Shown in pieces: positions 25,328-33,748 of a stretch of 64,000 nt of DNA. Positions within the stretch are counted from its first letter, which is position 1. Every line of letters starts with the position of its first letter. Location: NCBI GenBank assembly GCA_963811585.1, contig CAWERR010000007.1, positions 11,406 to 75,405 on the forward strand, written 5' to 3'. Origin of the DNA: JACDHG01 sp963811585 (GTDB taxonomy: Bacteria > Actinomycetota > Actinomycetes > Propionibacteriales > Nocardioidaceae). The position numbers were made by a program, and so were the translations under genes. The notes below the pieces were generated by a model that saw nothing but the letters and a program-made list of their open reading frames with translations, was not told the DNA's origin and made no database searches.

Positions 25328-26304
25328 GCGACCGTCTCCTCGAACACTGCGCCGTTTCCTTGGTGGTCGCGGTCTCCGGCATCTTCCGTGGCTCCGCTGA
25401 GCAGCAGGTAGAGCACAGCCATCCGGACCGCGACCCCGTTGGTCACCTGCTCCACGATGACCGAACGGGTCGAGTCGGCGACGTTCGCCGAGATCTCCAT
25501 GCCGCGGTTCATCGGACCTGGATGCATCACGATGGCGTGGTCGGGCAGCCGGGCGAACCGCCGGTCATCAAGGCCGTAGCGGCGGCTGTATTCGCGGGCG
25601 CTGGGGAAGAACGCGTTGTTCATCCGCTCTGTCTGCACCCGCAGCATCATCACCGCATCGCACTTGTCGAGCGCGGTGTCGAGGTCGTATGACGTCTCGA
25701 CCGGCCAGTGGGAAACCCCGACCGGCAAAAGGGTCGGCGGGGCAACCAGTGTGACCTCGGCGCCCAACGTGCTGAGCAGCAAGGCGTTGGAGCGCGCCAC
25801 CCGGCTGTGCAGCACGTCGCCCACGATCGTCACCCGCCGGCCGGCGAGGTCACCGAGGTGGCGGCGCAGGGTGAACGCGTCGAGCAGAGCCTGCGTCGGA
25901 TGCTCGTGGGTGCCGTCGCCGGCATTGACGACACACGACTTGACCCAGCCGCTGGTGGCGAGCCGGTGTGGAGCACCGGATGACCCATGGCGGATCACGA
26001 CCGCGTCGGCACCCATCGCTTCGAGGGTGAGGGCGGTGTCCTTGAGGCTCTCACCCTTGGACAGGCTGGATCCCTTGGCGGCGAAGTTGATCACGTCGGC
26101 GCTGAGCCGCTTGGCCGCAGCCTCGAAGGAGATGCGGGTGCGGGTCGAGTCCTCGAAGAACAAGTTGACGACCGTGCGGCCGCGCAGCGTGGGGAGCTTC
26201 TTGATGGGCCGGTCCGCGAGGGAGCGCAACTCCTCGGCCGTGTCGAGCACGAGCAGGGCGTCGTCGCGGGTCAGATCGGCGGCAGACAGCAGGTGACGCT
26301 TCAC
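25324..26304 (-). CDS. pyrB: Aspartate carbamoyltransferase
   Basis: Condenses carbamoyl phosphate with aspartate. The 326 residues have the carbamoyl-phosphate motif FFEDSTRTRISFE, the aspartate-side HPTQALLDAFTL, and MHPGPMNRGMEI near the end. No regulatory pyrI was seen, as is usual in actinobacteria. Overlaps pyrR and pyrC by four bases each. Confidence 0.96.
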   Translation of the reverse strand: MKRHLLSAADLTRDDALLVLDTAEELRSLADRPIKKLPTLRGRTVVNLFFEDSTRTRISFEAAAKRLSADVINFAAKGSSLSKGESLKDTALTLEAMGADAVVIRHGSSGAPHRLATSGWVKSCVVNAGDGTHEHPTQALLDAFTLRRHLGDLAGRRVTIVGDVLHSRVARSNALLLSTLGAEVTLVAPPTLLPVGVSHWPVETSYDLDTALDKCDAVMMLRVQTERMNNAFFPSAREYSRRYGLDDRRFARLPDHAIVMHPGPMNRGMEISANVADSTRSVIVEQVTNGVAVRMAVLYLLLSGATEDAGDRDHQGNGAVFEETVA

Positions 26305-26882
26305 GATGCAGCTCCTTCGGCGGTCGAGATGACCACGGAGTCGGCGCCGTCATACTCCTCGAGCGCGACGACGACACGCTCGACCAGCGATGTGGGGAGG
26401 TTCTTGCCGACGAAGTCGGCGCGGATCGGCAGCTCGCGGTGGCCGCGGTCGACCAAGACGGCCAGCTGCACGCCGTTGGGGCGCCCGAGGTCGCTGAGCG
26501 CGTCGAGCCCCGCCCTGATCGTGCGGCCGCTGAACAACACGTCGTCGACTAGGACGACGATTGCCCCGTCGATACCGCGGGCAGGGATGTCGGTGCGCTC
26601 AAGGGCCCGGGCCGGCCGAAGCCGCAGGTCATCGCGATACATCGTGATGTCGAGTGACCCGGCGGGGATGTCGGTGCCCTCGACTGCGCTCATGATCGCC
26701 GCGATGCGATGGGCGAGCGGAACGCCACGGCGAGGGATCCCCAAGACGATGATGTCGTCGGGGCCCTTGTTTCGTTCGAGGATTTCGTGCGCGATCCGGG
26801 TCAACGCCCGGGTGATGTCGGTGGCGTCCAGAACAACGCGGGACGCAGTCGCAGGCATGGCGTGGCGCTCGGCAGACGGCAC
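26301..26882 (-). CDS. pyrR: Bifunctional pyr operon regulator / uracil phosphoribosyltransferase
   Basis: RNA-binding regulator that senses UMP and also has some uracil phosphoribosyltransferase activity. The PRPP loop reads VVLVDDVLFSGRTIRAG. The GTG at 26880-26882 is chosen because AAGGAGG lies eight bases upstream; a later ATG in the same frame is possible. First gene of the pyr operon, with a PyrR-binding hexaloop directly next to the ribosome-binding site, so the operon is probably autoregulated. Confidence 0.94.
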   Translation of the reverse strand: MPSAERHAMPATASRVVLDATDITRALTRIAHEILERNKGPDDIIVLGIPRRGVPLAHRIAAIMSAVEGTDIPAGSLDITMYRDDLRLRPARALERTDIPARGIDGAIVVLVDDVLFSGRTIRAGLDALSDLGRPNGVQLAVLVDRGHRELPIRADFVGKNLPTSLVERVVVALEEYDGADSVVISTAEGAAS

Positions 26883-26899
26883 AACCCTGACCTCCTTCT

Positions 26900-26915
26900 C
26901 CGCCTCACTGGACGG
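26900..26915 (-). promoter_or_regulatory. PyrR-binding RNA loop overlapping the pyrR translation start region
   Basis: On the minus strand CCGTCCAGTGAGGCGG folds into a five-pair stem with the hexaloop CAGUGA, matching the PyrR consensus UCCNGNGAGG. The stem ends two bases before the AAGGAGG ribosome-binding site. Binding of PyrR with UMP would hide that site. Translational repression of this type is known in mycobacteria. No terminator follows. Confidence 0.85.
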
Positions 26916-27008
26916 ATCGTTAAAGGATGTCTTTCACGGATACCGTACATCACGCCTCGCCAGACCCGATTCCTCGGTACGCTTTCGGAACAGATCGAAA
27001 GGAAAGTC

Positions 27009-27494
27009 GTGGAGGAAACCTACGCAAAAGCGCTGGGGATGCGCCTACGGGCCATCCGTCAGCAGCAAGCCCTGTCACTTCAGGGTGTCGAGGAGAAGTC
27101 CACAGGCCAGTGGAAAGCGGTCGTTGTCGGGTCCTATGAACGTGGGGACCGAGCGATTACTGTGCAACGGCTCTCTGAGCTGGCCAACTTCTACGGCGTG
27201 CCCGTCAACGAGCTACTGCCAGGAGCCGACGACCTCGGCGCCGGTGCAGAAGCTCCACCCAAGATCGTGCTCGACCTGGAGCGTCTCTCGCAGCTCGACC
27301 TCAGCAATGCCGCTCCGCTAGCGCGGTTCACGGCAAAGATCCAGTCGATGCGTGGTGACTACAACGGCCGCGTCTTGACGATCCGCAACGACGACCTGCG
27401 CACGTTGTCGCTCATCTACGACGAGCCGATCAGCCAGCTCGCCGAGCGCCTCATCGACTGGGGCGTGCTACGCCACGAGACCGACTCTGCTTAG
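27009..27494 (+). CDS. bldD: BldD-type transcriptional regulator, c-di-GMP responsive
   Basis: Helix-turn-helix master regulator of development in streptomycetes. The 161 residues have an XRE-type DNA-binding domain (7-70, GVEEKS...VVVGSYERGDR) and a C-terminal domain carrying RGD (115-117), eight residues, then RNDD (126-129). This is exactly the RxD-x8-RxxD signature for binding c-di-GMP. GTG start at 27009-27011 with AAAGGAAAG upstream. Divergent from pyrR with 126 bases between, as in Streptomyces. Upstream in-frame codons lack family similarity. Confidence 0.92.
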   Translation: MEETYAKALGMRLRAIRQQQALSLQGVEEKSTGQWKAVVVGSYERGDRAITVQRLSELANFYGVPVNELLPGADDLGAGAEAPPKIVLDLERLSQLDLSNAAPLARFTAKIQSMRGDYNGRVLTIRNDDLRTLSLIYDEPISQLAERLIDWGVLRHETDSA

Positions 27495-27496
27495 AG

Positions 27497-27913
27497 CTAT
27501 TGAGCCAGGTCGTCGGGGGTTCCGAGCCCGGCGACCTTGGCGAGAAGGCCGTTGACGAACGCCGGTGACTCGTCAGTCGACAGCTCACCGGCCATCGTCA
27601 CCGCCTCGCTCAGCGCGACCGACGTCGGAACCTCGTCGACATACCTGAGCTCGAACACCCCGATCCGGATGATGTTGCGGTCGACCGCGGGCATCCGCTC
27701 GATGGGCCACCCTGCCGAACACGACGAGATCAGACCGTCGATCTCCGCGAGATGGTCGACTACTCCCTCGACGAGCGTGATGGTGTAGTCGTTGACGGGC
27801 GGCTGGGTCGACGTACGCCGTTCGGCGAGAGTCGCACCCGGTTCCAGTCCCTGCAGCTCGGACTCGAACAAGATGTCCAGCGCGCGTTTGCGCGACTTGG
27901 AGCGGGCTCCCAT
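27497..27913 (-). CDS. nusB: Transcription antitermination factor NusB
   Basis: Helical RNA-binding protein that acts with NusE (S10) at boxA sites of rRNA transcripts. The 138-residue sequence shows ARKRALDILFESEL-like N-terminal residues (SRKRALDILFE), VDRNIIRIGVFEL, and FVNGLLAKVA near the end. Its stop is two bases from the convergent bldD stop, with no room for a bidirectional terminator. Follows efp with a 13-base gap. Confidence 0.95.
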   Translation of the reverse strand: MGARSKSRKRALDILFESELQGLEPGATLAERRTSTQPPVNDYTITLVEGVVDHLAEIDGLISSCSAGWPIERMPAVDRNIIRIGVFELRYVDEVPTSVALSEAVTMAGELSTDESPAFVNGLLAKVAGLGTPDDLAQ

Positions 27914-27926
27914 GAGTGGCCTGTCC

Positions 27927-28490
27927 TCAGCTCGAGACGCGACCGAGGTAGCTTCCGTCGCGCGTGTCGACCTTGACCACCTCGCCGGTGGTGATGAAGA
28001 GCGGTACGGCGATGTCGAAGCCGGTCTCGAGCCGGGCCGGCTTGGTGCCGCCGGTCGACCGGTCGCCCTGCAGGCCGGGCTCCGTGTACTCGATCTTCAG
28101 CTCCACCGATGCCGGAAGCTCGATGTAGAGCGGGATCCCCTCGTGGACGGCCACGGTCGCGTCTTGGTTCTCGAGCATGAAATGAGACATGTCTCCGACG
28201 ACGTCGGGAGAGACGTGGGTCTGCTCATAGGTGTCGCTATCCATGAACACGTAGCTGTCGCCGTCGTGGTACAGGTACGTCATCGTCCGCTTGTCGACGT
28301 TCGCGACGTCGACCCTGACGTCGGCGTTGAACGTCTTGTCGACGATCTTTCCTGACATCACGCTCTTCAGCTTCGTACGCATGACCGCACCGCCCTTGCC
28401 AGGCTTGTGGTGCTGGAACCACACCACTGACCACAGCTGGCCGTCGAGGTTGAGGACCATGCCGTTCTTGAGGTCGTTGGTCGTGGCCAT
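27927..28490 (-). CDS. efp: Elongation factor P
   Basis: Relieves ribosome stalling at polyproline stretches. The 187 residues form three OB/KOW-like domains. The tip loop that reaches the peptidyl-transferase centre reads HKPGKGGAV, with an unmodified-type lysine flanked by PG, as in other actinobacteria that lack EpmA. The C-terminal signature is FITTGEVVKVDTRDGSYLGR. No aminopeptidase P gene is present between aroQ and efp. Confidence 0.96.
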   Translation of the reverse strand: MATTNDLKNGMVLNLDGQLWSVVWFQHHKPGKGGAVMRTKLKSVMSGKIVDKTFNADVRVDVANVDKRTMTYLYHDGDSYVFMDSDTYEQTHVSPDVVGDMSHFMLENQDATVAVHEGIPLYIELPASVELKIEYTEPGLQGDRSTGGTKPARLETGFDIAVPLFITTGEVVKVDTRDGSYLGRVSS

Positions 28491-28579
28491 GTGTATGCGT
28501 CTCGGCTTCCTGCTGGTGGCTGGTGGGTGTCGTCGGAGCGTCCGCGCGCTGCTGAACGTCCACAGATCGACGCGTCAGT

Positions 28580-29021
28580 CTAGCCGGAACCCTCACGAAG
28601 GCTCGCCAGAGCTTGCAGGGCAAGGCGGTAGGAGTCAGCGCCGAAGCCGGCGATGGTGCCGGTGGCGACGCCGGAGATCACGCTCGTATGACGGAAATCC
28701 TCGCGCGCCATCGGATTCGACAGGTGCACCTCGACCAGCGGGCCGCTGAGCATGGCACACGCGTCTCGCACCGCGTAGCTGTAGTGGGTGAACGCGGCCG
28801 GGTTGAGCACGACGGCGCTGCCCGCGTCGGCGGCTTCGTGCAACCAACGCACGAGCTCGGCCTCGTCGTCGGTCTGCCTGACTTCGACCTCGAGCCCCAG
28901 CTCGCTCGCCCCAGGCGCCGCACGACGTGACGAGGTCGTCATGGGACGCCGAGCCGTAGACCTCGGGCTCCCTGGAGCCGAGGCGCCCCAGGTTGGGTCC
29001 GTTGAGGACGAGCACACGCAC
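28580..29021 (-). CDS. aroQ: Type II 3-dehydroquinate dehydratase (one frameshift)
   Basis: Third step of the shikimate pathway. The N-terminus VLVLNGPNLGRLGSREPEVYG and the later segments AVVLNPAAFTHYSYAVRDA, VEVHLSNP and SVISGVATGTIAGFG are diagnostic of the dodecameric type II enzyme. The total span is one base off a multiple of three, so a single indel near 28915 (after DDLVTS) splits the frame. GTG start at 29019-29021. An isolated indel in otherwise clean sequence. Confidence 0.92.
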
Positions 29022-29042
29022 GGCCGGAGCCTACCCCGTCGA

Positions 29043-29152
29043 CCCGTCACTTATGGTCCGTTGAGCCGTCACTTTTGGTCCGTCGAACCGTCAGTCATGG
29101 TCCGTCGAACCGTCACTTATGGTCCGTCGAACCGTCAGTTATGGCCTGGCGA
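29043..29152. repeat. 22-bp direct repeat array B (five copies)
   Basis: Five head-to-tail 22-bp units begin at 29043, 29065, 29087, 29109 and 29131. The consensus is ACCGTCACTTATGGTCCGTCGA. There are no spacers. The last unit overlaps the aroB stop codon, and the first lies 21 bases upstream of the aroQ start. The units share the CGA....GTCAC.TATG frame with the array at 3744-3831. Confidence 0.92.
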
Positions 29153-30239
29153 CGCGGGCAAACGCGGCCGTCAGCAGGTCGGCGTCTGGCGCCTCAAGGA
29201 TTGCCGGGTGGGCAAGCCCATCGAGAACCACGAACCGAAGCACGTCGCCCCGCGACTTCTTGTCCACCCTCATCGCCTCATGCAGCGTCGCCCAGTCGGA
29301 GCCCTGGTATGACGTCGGCAGCCCGAGCGACTGCAACACCTCGCTGTGGCGCGCGGCCGTGGCGTCGTCAAGACGGCCGGCCAGCCGCGCCAGCTCGGCG
29401 GCGTACACCATGCCCACAGCGACGGCGTTACCGTGGCGCCACGTGTAGCCCTCGGCGCGCTCGATCGCGTGCCCGAGCGTGTGACCGTAGTTGAGGGCTT
29501 CGCGGCCAACCTTCCCGGTCGACGACGTTGCCTCGAACAGGTCGAGGCTGACCACGTCTGCCTTGACCTGGATCGCTCGCTCGATCAGCTCGCGGCACCG
29601 CGTGGTGCCAGGGTCGAGCGAGTCGGGGGCGTCGTCATCGATGAGCTCCAGGATGCGTGGGTCGGCGATGAAGCCGCACTTCACCACCTCGGCCAGGCCG
29701 CTGACGAGGTCGGCGCGATCGAGCGAGGCCAGGCTGGCCAGGTCACACAGGACGCCAGCCGGCTCGTGCACGGCTCCGACGAGGTTCTTGCCTTCGGCCG
29801 TGTTGATGCCCGTCTTGCCACCGACGGCAGCGTCGACCATGCCGAGCAACGTGGTCGGGATGTGCACGACCTTCAGCCCTCGCAAGAACGTCGCCGCCAC
29901 GAAGCCGGCAAGGTCGGTCGTCGCTCCCCCGCCGACCCCGACGACGGCGTCAGACCTCGTGAAGCCGAGCTGCCCGAGCGTCCTCCAGCAATGCGCCGCG
30001 ATGTCGGCCGTCTTCGCCGCCTCGGCGTCTGGCACCTCGACGACGTGCGCGTCGAACCCGCTGGCGGTGAGGTCGTCGCGGATCGCCAGTCCGGTGGCCG
30101 TCAACACCTGCGGGTGGATCACCGCGACCCGGCGGACGCTGTCGCCGATGACCGATGACAGCTCCTCGAGCACCCCGTGGCCGACCACGACGTCATACGG
30201 CTGAGATGTGTGCACCCGGATGCGGGTCACGTCACCCAT
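29139..30239 (-). CDS. aroB: 3-dehydroquinate synthase
   Basis: Cyclises DAHP to 3-dehydroquinate using NAD and a metal. The 366 residues have VVGVGGGATTDLAGFVA, PTTLLGMVDAAVGGKTGIN and the metal-site ALNYGHTLGHAIE. I chose the ATG at 30237-30239, overlapping the aroK stop; a longer reading adds 21 residues lacking similarity. Its 3' end is formed by the last unit of repeat array B. Confidence 0.95.
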   Translation of the reverse strand: MGDVTRIRVHTSQPYDVVVGHGVLEELSSVIGDSVRRVAVIHPQVLTATGLAIRDDLTASGFDAHVVEVPDAEAAKTADIAAHCWRTLGQLGFTRSDAVVGVGGGATTDLAGFVAATFLRGLKVVHIPTTLLGMVDAAVGGKTGINTAEGKNLVGAVHEPAGVLCDLASLASLDRADLVSGLAEVVKCGFIADPRILELIDDDAPDSLDPGTTRCRELIERAIQVKADVVSLDLFEATSSTGKVGREALNYGHTLGHAIERAEGYTWRHGNAVAVGMVYAAELARLAGRLDDATAARHSEVLQSLGLPTSYQGSDWATLHEAMRVDKKSRGDVLRFVVLDGLAHPAILEAPDADLLTAAFARVARP

Positions 30240-30762
30240 GCGCGTTCTCCTCCGCGAGCGCCCGATCAGCGGCATCGACGACTTCGTCGATGGTCTGGCC
30301 ATCGGTTAGCACCGTGGTCGTGGCAACCGCGCGATACAGCGGCCGACGCGCGTCGAGCAGCGCCTTGAGCTGACTGCGGACGTTGCCCAGCAAGAGCGGC
30401 CGGGTTGTCCCGAGCCCAACCCGCGCGGCAGCATCGGCGAGCCCGACGTCGAGAAACAGCACCCGGTGCCCGGCAAGCGCGTCCCGGATCGACGCGTCCT
30501 GTACGGCGCCGCCGCCAAGCGCGAGCACACCGCCGTGCGACTGCAGCGCCTCGTTGACGGCAGCCGCTTCGAGCCCGCGGAAAACCGCCTCACCGTCGAC
30601 GACGAAGATCTCGGCGATCTCCTTGCCCGTCGCGGCCTCGACATCGCGATCGGTGTCACGGAAAGCAACGCCCCACCGGTCGGCCAGCCTGGATCCCACG
30701 GTCGTCTTGCCCGCACCCGGTGGCCCGACGACAACCAGCCGTGGTGTGGCTCGCGGTGTCAC
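30232..30762 (-). CDS. aroK: Shikimate kinase
   Basis: Phosphorylates shikimate at the 3-hydroxyl. P-loop GPPGAGKTTVG at residues 13-23, shikimate-binding DTDRDVE, and the GGGAV loop (ALGGGAVQD). The 176 residues are standard. Overlaps aroC by four bases and aroB by eight. Confidence 0.95.
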   Translation of the reverse strand: MTPRATPRLVVVGPPGAGKTTVGSRLADRWGVAFRDTDRDVEAATGKEIAEIFVVDGEAVFRGLEAAAVNEALQSHGGVLALGGGAVQDASIRDALAGHRVLFLDVGLADAAARVGLGTTRPLLLGNVRSQLKALLDARRPLYRAVATTTVLTDGQTIDEVVDAADRALAEENAHG

Positions 30763-31937
30763 CGATGCCTCAGCGCGGCGAGGTAACCGTCGCGGTTGCG
30801 ACGCGTCTCAGCGACCGAGTCACCGCCGAACTTCTCCAGCGCGGCTTCCGCCAACACGAGCGCCACCATGGCCTCGGCGACGACGGAGGCAGCGGGCACC
30901 GCGCAGACGTCGGAGCGCTGGTGGTGGGCGACTGCGGCCTCGCCGGTCGCCACGTCCACTGTGCGGAGCGCCCGCGGGATGGTCGAGATCGGCTTCATCG
31001 CAGCACGGACTCGGAGCAGCTCGCCGGTCGACATACCGCCCTCGGTCCCGCCGGATCGGCCCGACGTACGCCGGATGCCGTCGGGGCCGGTCTCGATCTC
31101 GTCATGCGCCGCGGACCCCGGCCCGCGCGCCACCGCAAACCCGTCACCGACCTCGACGCCTTTGATGGCCTGGATCCCCATCAGGGCGCCAGCGAGGCGC
31201 GAGTCGAGGCGGCGGTCCCAATGGACGTGGGAGCCGAGACCGGGCGGCAAACCGTAGGCCACCACCTCGACCACACCGCCGAGCGTGTCGCCGTCCTTGT
31301 GGGCCTCGTCGATCTCCGCGACCATCGCGGCGCTGGCTGCCGGGTCAACGCAGCGCACCGGGTCTTCGTCGAGCGCCGCGACCTGGTCAGGCGTCGGCAC
31401 CACACCGGACGGCGCCTCCGCTGACCCGATCGACACGACGTGAGCGGCCAGACGTACGTCGACGGCCTGCGCGAGGAACGCGGCCGCCACCGCACCCAGC
31501 GCCACTCGGGCTGCCGTCTCTCGCGCGCTCGCGCGCTCGAGGACCGGTCGCGCCTCGGCGAAGTCGTACTTCTGCATACCCACCAGGTCGGCGTGCCCGG
31601 GCCGAGGGCGGGTGAGCGGGGCGTTGCGCGCAAGCCCCTCGAGAACCTCGGGGTCGACAGGATCCGCCGACATCACCTGCTCCCACTTCGGCCACTCCGT
31701 GTTGCCGATCGTCAACGCGACCGGGGCGCCGATGGTGAGGCCGTGACGGACGCCACCGAGGATGCTCACCGCGTCCTGCTCGAACGACATCCGCGCACCG
31801 CGCCCGTAGCCCAGCCGGCGACGCGCGAGCACGGCCCGGATGTCGTCGGTCGTCACCGCAACACCCGCAGGCAAGCCCTCCAGCACCGCCACAAGGGCAG
31901 GTCCGTGCGACTCCCCTGCTGTCAGCCACCGAAGCAT
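30759..31937 (-). CDS. aroC: Chorismate synthase
   Basis: Final shikimate pathway step, dependent on reduced FMN. Signatures are GESHGPALV near the start, the ARRRLGYGRGARM segment, and SGRSGGTEGGMSTGE. ATG at 31935-31937 gives 392 residues. Longer in-frame upstream sequence is the antisense of the prepilin peptidase and is not coding. Followed at once by aroK. Confidence 0.96.
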   Translation of the reverse strand: MLRWLTAGESHGPALVAVLEGLPAGVAVTTDDIRAVLARRRLGYGRGARMSFEQDAVSILGGVRHGLTIGAPVALTIGNTEWPKWEQVMSADPVDPEVLEGLARNAPLTRPRPGHADLVGMQKYDFAEARPVLERASARETAARVALGAVAAAFLAQAVDVRLAAHVVSIGSAEAPSGVVPTPDQVAALDEDPVRCVDPAASAAMVAEIDEAHKDGDTLGGVVEVVAYGLPPGLGSHVHWDRRLDSRLAGALMGIQAIKGVEVGDGFAVARGPGSAAHDEIETGPDGIRRTSGRSGGTEGGMSTGELLRVRAAMKPISTIPRALRTVDVATGEAAVAHHQRSDVCAVPAASVVAEAMVALVLAEAALEKFGGDSVAETRRNRDGYLAALRHR

Positions 31938-31966
31938 GCGCCCGAGTCTGTCACGCCGCGTTGGTG

Positions 31967-32788
31967 TCAGCGGTTGAGGTACCAGTCGCCGAACGGCGCG
32001 CCCCAGACCAACCCCACCAGCGCCCCCACCAGCATGAACGGCCCGAACGGATAGCGCTTGCGGTCGAAGATCTTCACCAAGGCCAGCAGCCCGCCACCGA
32101 CTCCGCCGATCACCAGCCCGGCATACATCCCGACGAGCAGCTCCGCCCACCCCAGGTAGCCGAGCGCGAGGCCGAGCAGGCCGGACAGCCGGACGTCGCC
32201 GTAGCCGAGTCCCCGCGGGTAGATGAACCACATCAGGAAGTAGAAGCCGCCCATGGCGAGCCAGCCGAACGCCGATCGAACCAGCGCGTCGCGGTCACCG
32301 TCAATCAGACCCGCCGCGCCGATGAGCACGACCAGGACGCCGTAGCTCGGTGCGATGAGCCAGGTGGGAAGCAAGCGGGTCTGCGCGTCGATGTAGCCGA
32401 GGACGACGCCGATGGCGGCGAGGTAGACCCAGGCGGCCAGCAACGGCTGCCACCCGATCTGCGCTCCGACTATCGCTCCGCTCACGGCACCGACCAGCGC
32501 CAGCTTCGGGGCCAGGCCGGGGCGGGCGGCCAGGTCGACGTACAGCGGCTTGACCGTGACGGCCGGCGGCGGGTCCTCGGAGATATCGGTGACCAGCGGT
32601 TCGTCTGCCGGAGCAGACTCCTCGTCGCCTCCGAGCCTTGCACTCGGTACGTCGTCCGTGCCCTCTGCCGGCTCCGGCTCCGGTTCTGGCTCGGGTTCGG
32701 GGATGCGCGCGATGAGGCGCGGCCCGAACCAGCAGGCGACCGCGGTAACCAGGGCCGCTACCAGGCCGGCCAGAAGCTCCTCACGCAC
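31967..32788 (-). CDS. A24-family prepilin peptidase
   Basis: Membrane aspartyl protease that would cleave type IV prepilin-like signal peptides. About seven hydrophobic segments; the two catalytic aspartates lie in GYIDAQTRLLP and GYGDVRL (the GxGDxK motif, with Arg for Lys). Between the first membrane segment and the rest is an insert of Glu/Pro repeats and an acidic linker (about 30-75). The N-methyltransferase domain of long PilD proteins is absent. It sits between aroE and aroC; no pilin genes are in the window. Confidence 0.87.
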   Translation of the reverse strand: MREELLAGLVAALVTAVACWFGPRLIARIPEPEPEPEPEPAEGTDDVPSARLGGDEESAPADEPLVTDISEDPPPAVTVKPLYVDLAARPGLAPKLALVGAVSGAIVGAQIGWQPLLAAWVYLAAIGVVLGYIDAQTRLLPTWLIAPSYGVLVVLIGAAGLIDGDRDALVRSAFGWLAMGGFYFLMWFIYPRGLGYGDVRLSGLLGLALGYLGWAELLVGMYAGLVIGGVGGGLLALVKIFDRKRYPFGPFMLVGALVGLVWGAPFGDWYLNR

Positions 32789-32874
32789 ACGCTGACACTA
32801 GTCTCCGTCTACCGACGTTTCGGGGATGTCGGGCGCAGGTGTGGAGAAGCACCCGAGGGAGCGCGAGCGAGCGT

Positions 32875-33735
32875 TCAGGCGCCAGAGCGAGACCGCCGAC
32901 GGAGCTCCGCCTCCCCGGCAGCCCGCATCGCGGTCAGCGGCGCCGAGGCCACGCCGGTCATCAGCTCCACCTGAAAGCCCGCCTGGTGCAGCAACAGCTC
33001 GAACCCGCCGATGGCCACCCTGCCCGCCGATGCCGCAGCCTCGAGCAGCGGTGTGTCAGCGGGGTCGTAGGTGACGTCGAAGACAACGGCGGCCGACACG
33101 ACTGCCTGCCGCGCGATCGCTGCCTGCGCCGCGGCTGGGATCGTCGACACCACCACGTCGACCTCGGGCCACGTCGTGGTGCTGAGGGGTAGCCAGCGCA
33201 GCTGCACACCAGCGTGGTCGGCCACCGCATCCAAGCCCTTCGCGCGGTCAACCGAACGCGCCAGCACGGTGACCGACTCGGCGCCGCATTGTGCCAACGC
33301 GTGGATCGCCGACGCTGCCGTTGCACCCGCGCCCACGACTGCCGCCCGCAGCACGCTCGCTCGCCCGAGCACCGACAACGCCGCCACAAAACCAGTCACA
33401 TCAGTGTTGACGCCGGCGAAGCCGCCGCTCGGCTGCCGTAAGAGGGTGTTGACGGCCCCGACAGCCTGTCCAGCCGCGTCCAGCTCGGCGCAGTGGCGCA
33501 CGACCGCCGCCTTGAGAGGCATCGTCACCGAGACGCCGACCCAGCCGGGATCGCGGGCGACGTCAGAGAGGAACGCGTCGACCGTATCGACGGTCACGTC
33601 GTGGGCGTCATACGACCAGTCGAGGCCAAGCTCGCGGTACGCCGCCCGATGCAGCACCGGGGACAGCGAGTGTGCGATCGGACTCCCGATCACGCCACAC
33701 CGCTGCGATGACGTGTCGACCCGGTCACCCGGCAC
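32875..33735 (-). CDS. aroE: Shikimate dehydrogenase
   Basis: NADPH-dependent reduction of 3-dehydroshikimate. The substrate segment SPIAHSLSPVLHRAAY, the catalytic-lysine loop VSVTMPLK and the dinucleotide fold VVGAGATAASA are visible. I chose the GTG at 33733-33735 with GGAG five bases upstream, giving 286 residues; an extension upstream would run through the mltG end. It lies 13 bases after mltG. Confidence 0.92.
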   Translation of the reverse strand: MPGDRVDTSSQRCGVIGSPIAHSLSPVLHRAAYRELGLDWSYDAHDVTVDTVDAFLSDVARDPGWVGVSVTMPLKAAVVRHCAELDAAGQAVGAVNTLLRQPSGGFAGVNTDVTGFVAALSVLGRASVLRAAVVGAGATAASAIHALAQCGAESVTVLARSVDRAKGLDAVADHAGVQLRWLPLSTTTWPEVDVVVSTIPAAAQAAIARQAVVSAAVVFDVTYDPADTPLLEAAASAGRVAIGGFELLLHQAGFQVELMTGVASAPLTAMRAAGEAELRRRSRSGA

Positions 33736-33748
33736 TAGTGCTCCGCAC

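Noticed and set aside
29043..29152. CRISPR array
   Set aside because: The 22-bp units are directly adjacent with no spacers, and no cas genes are present. The same applies to 3744-3831.
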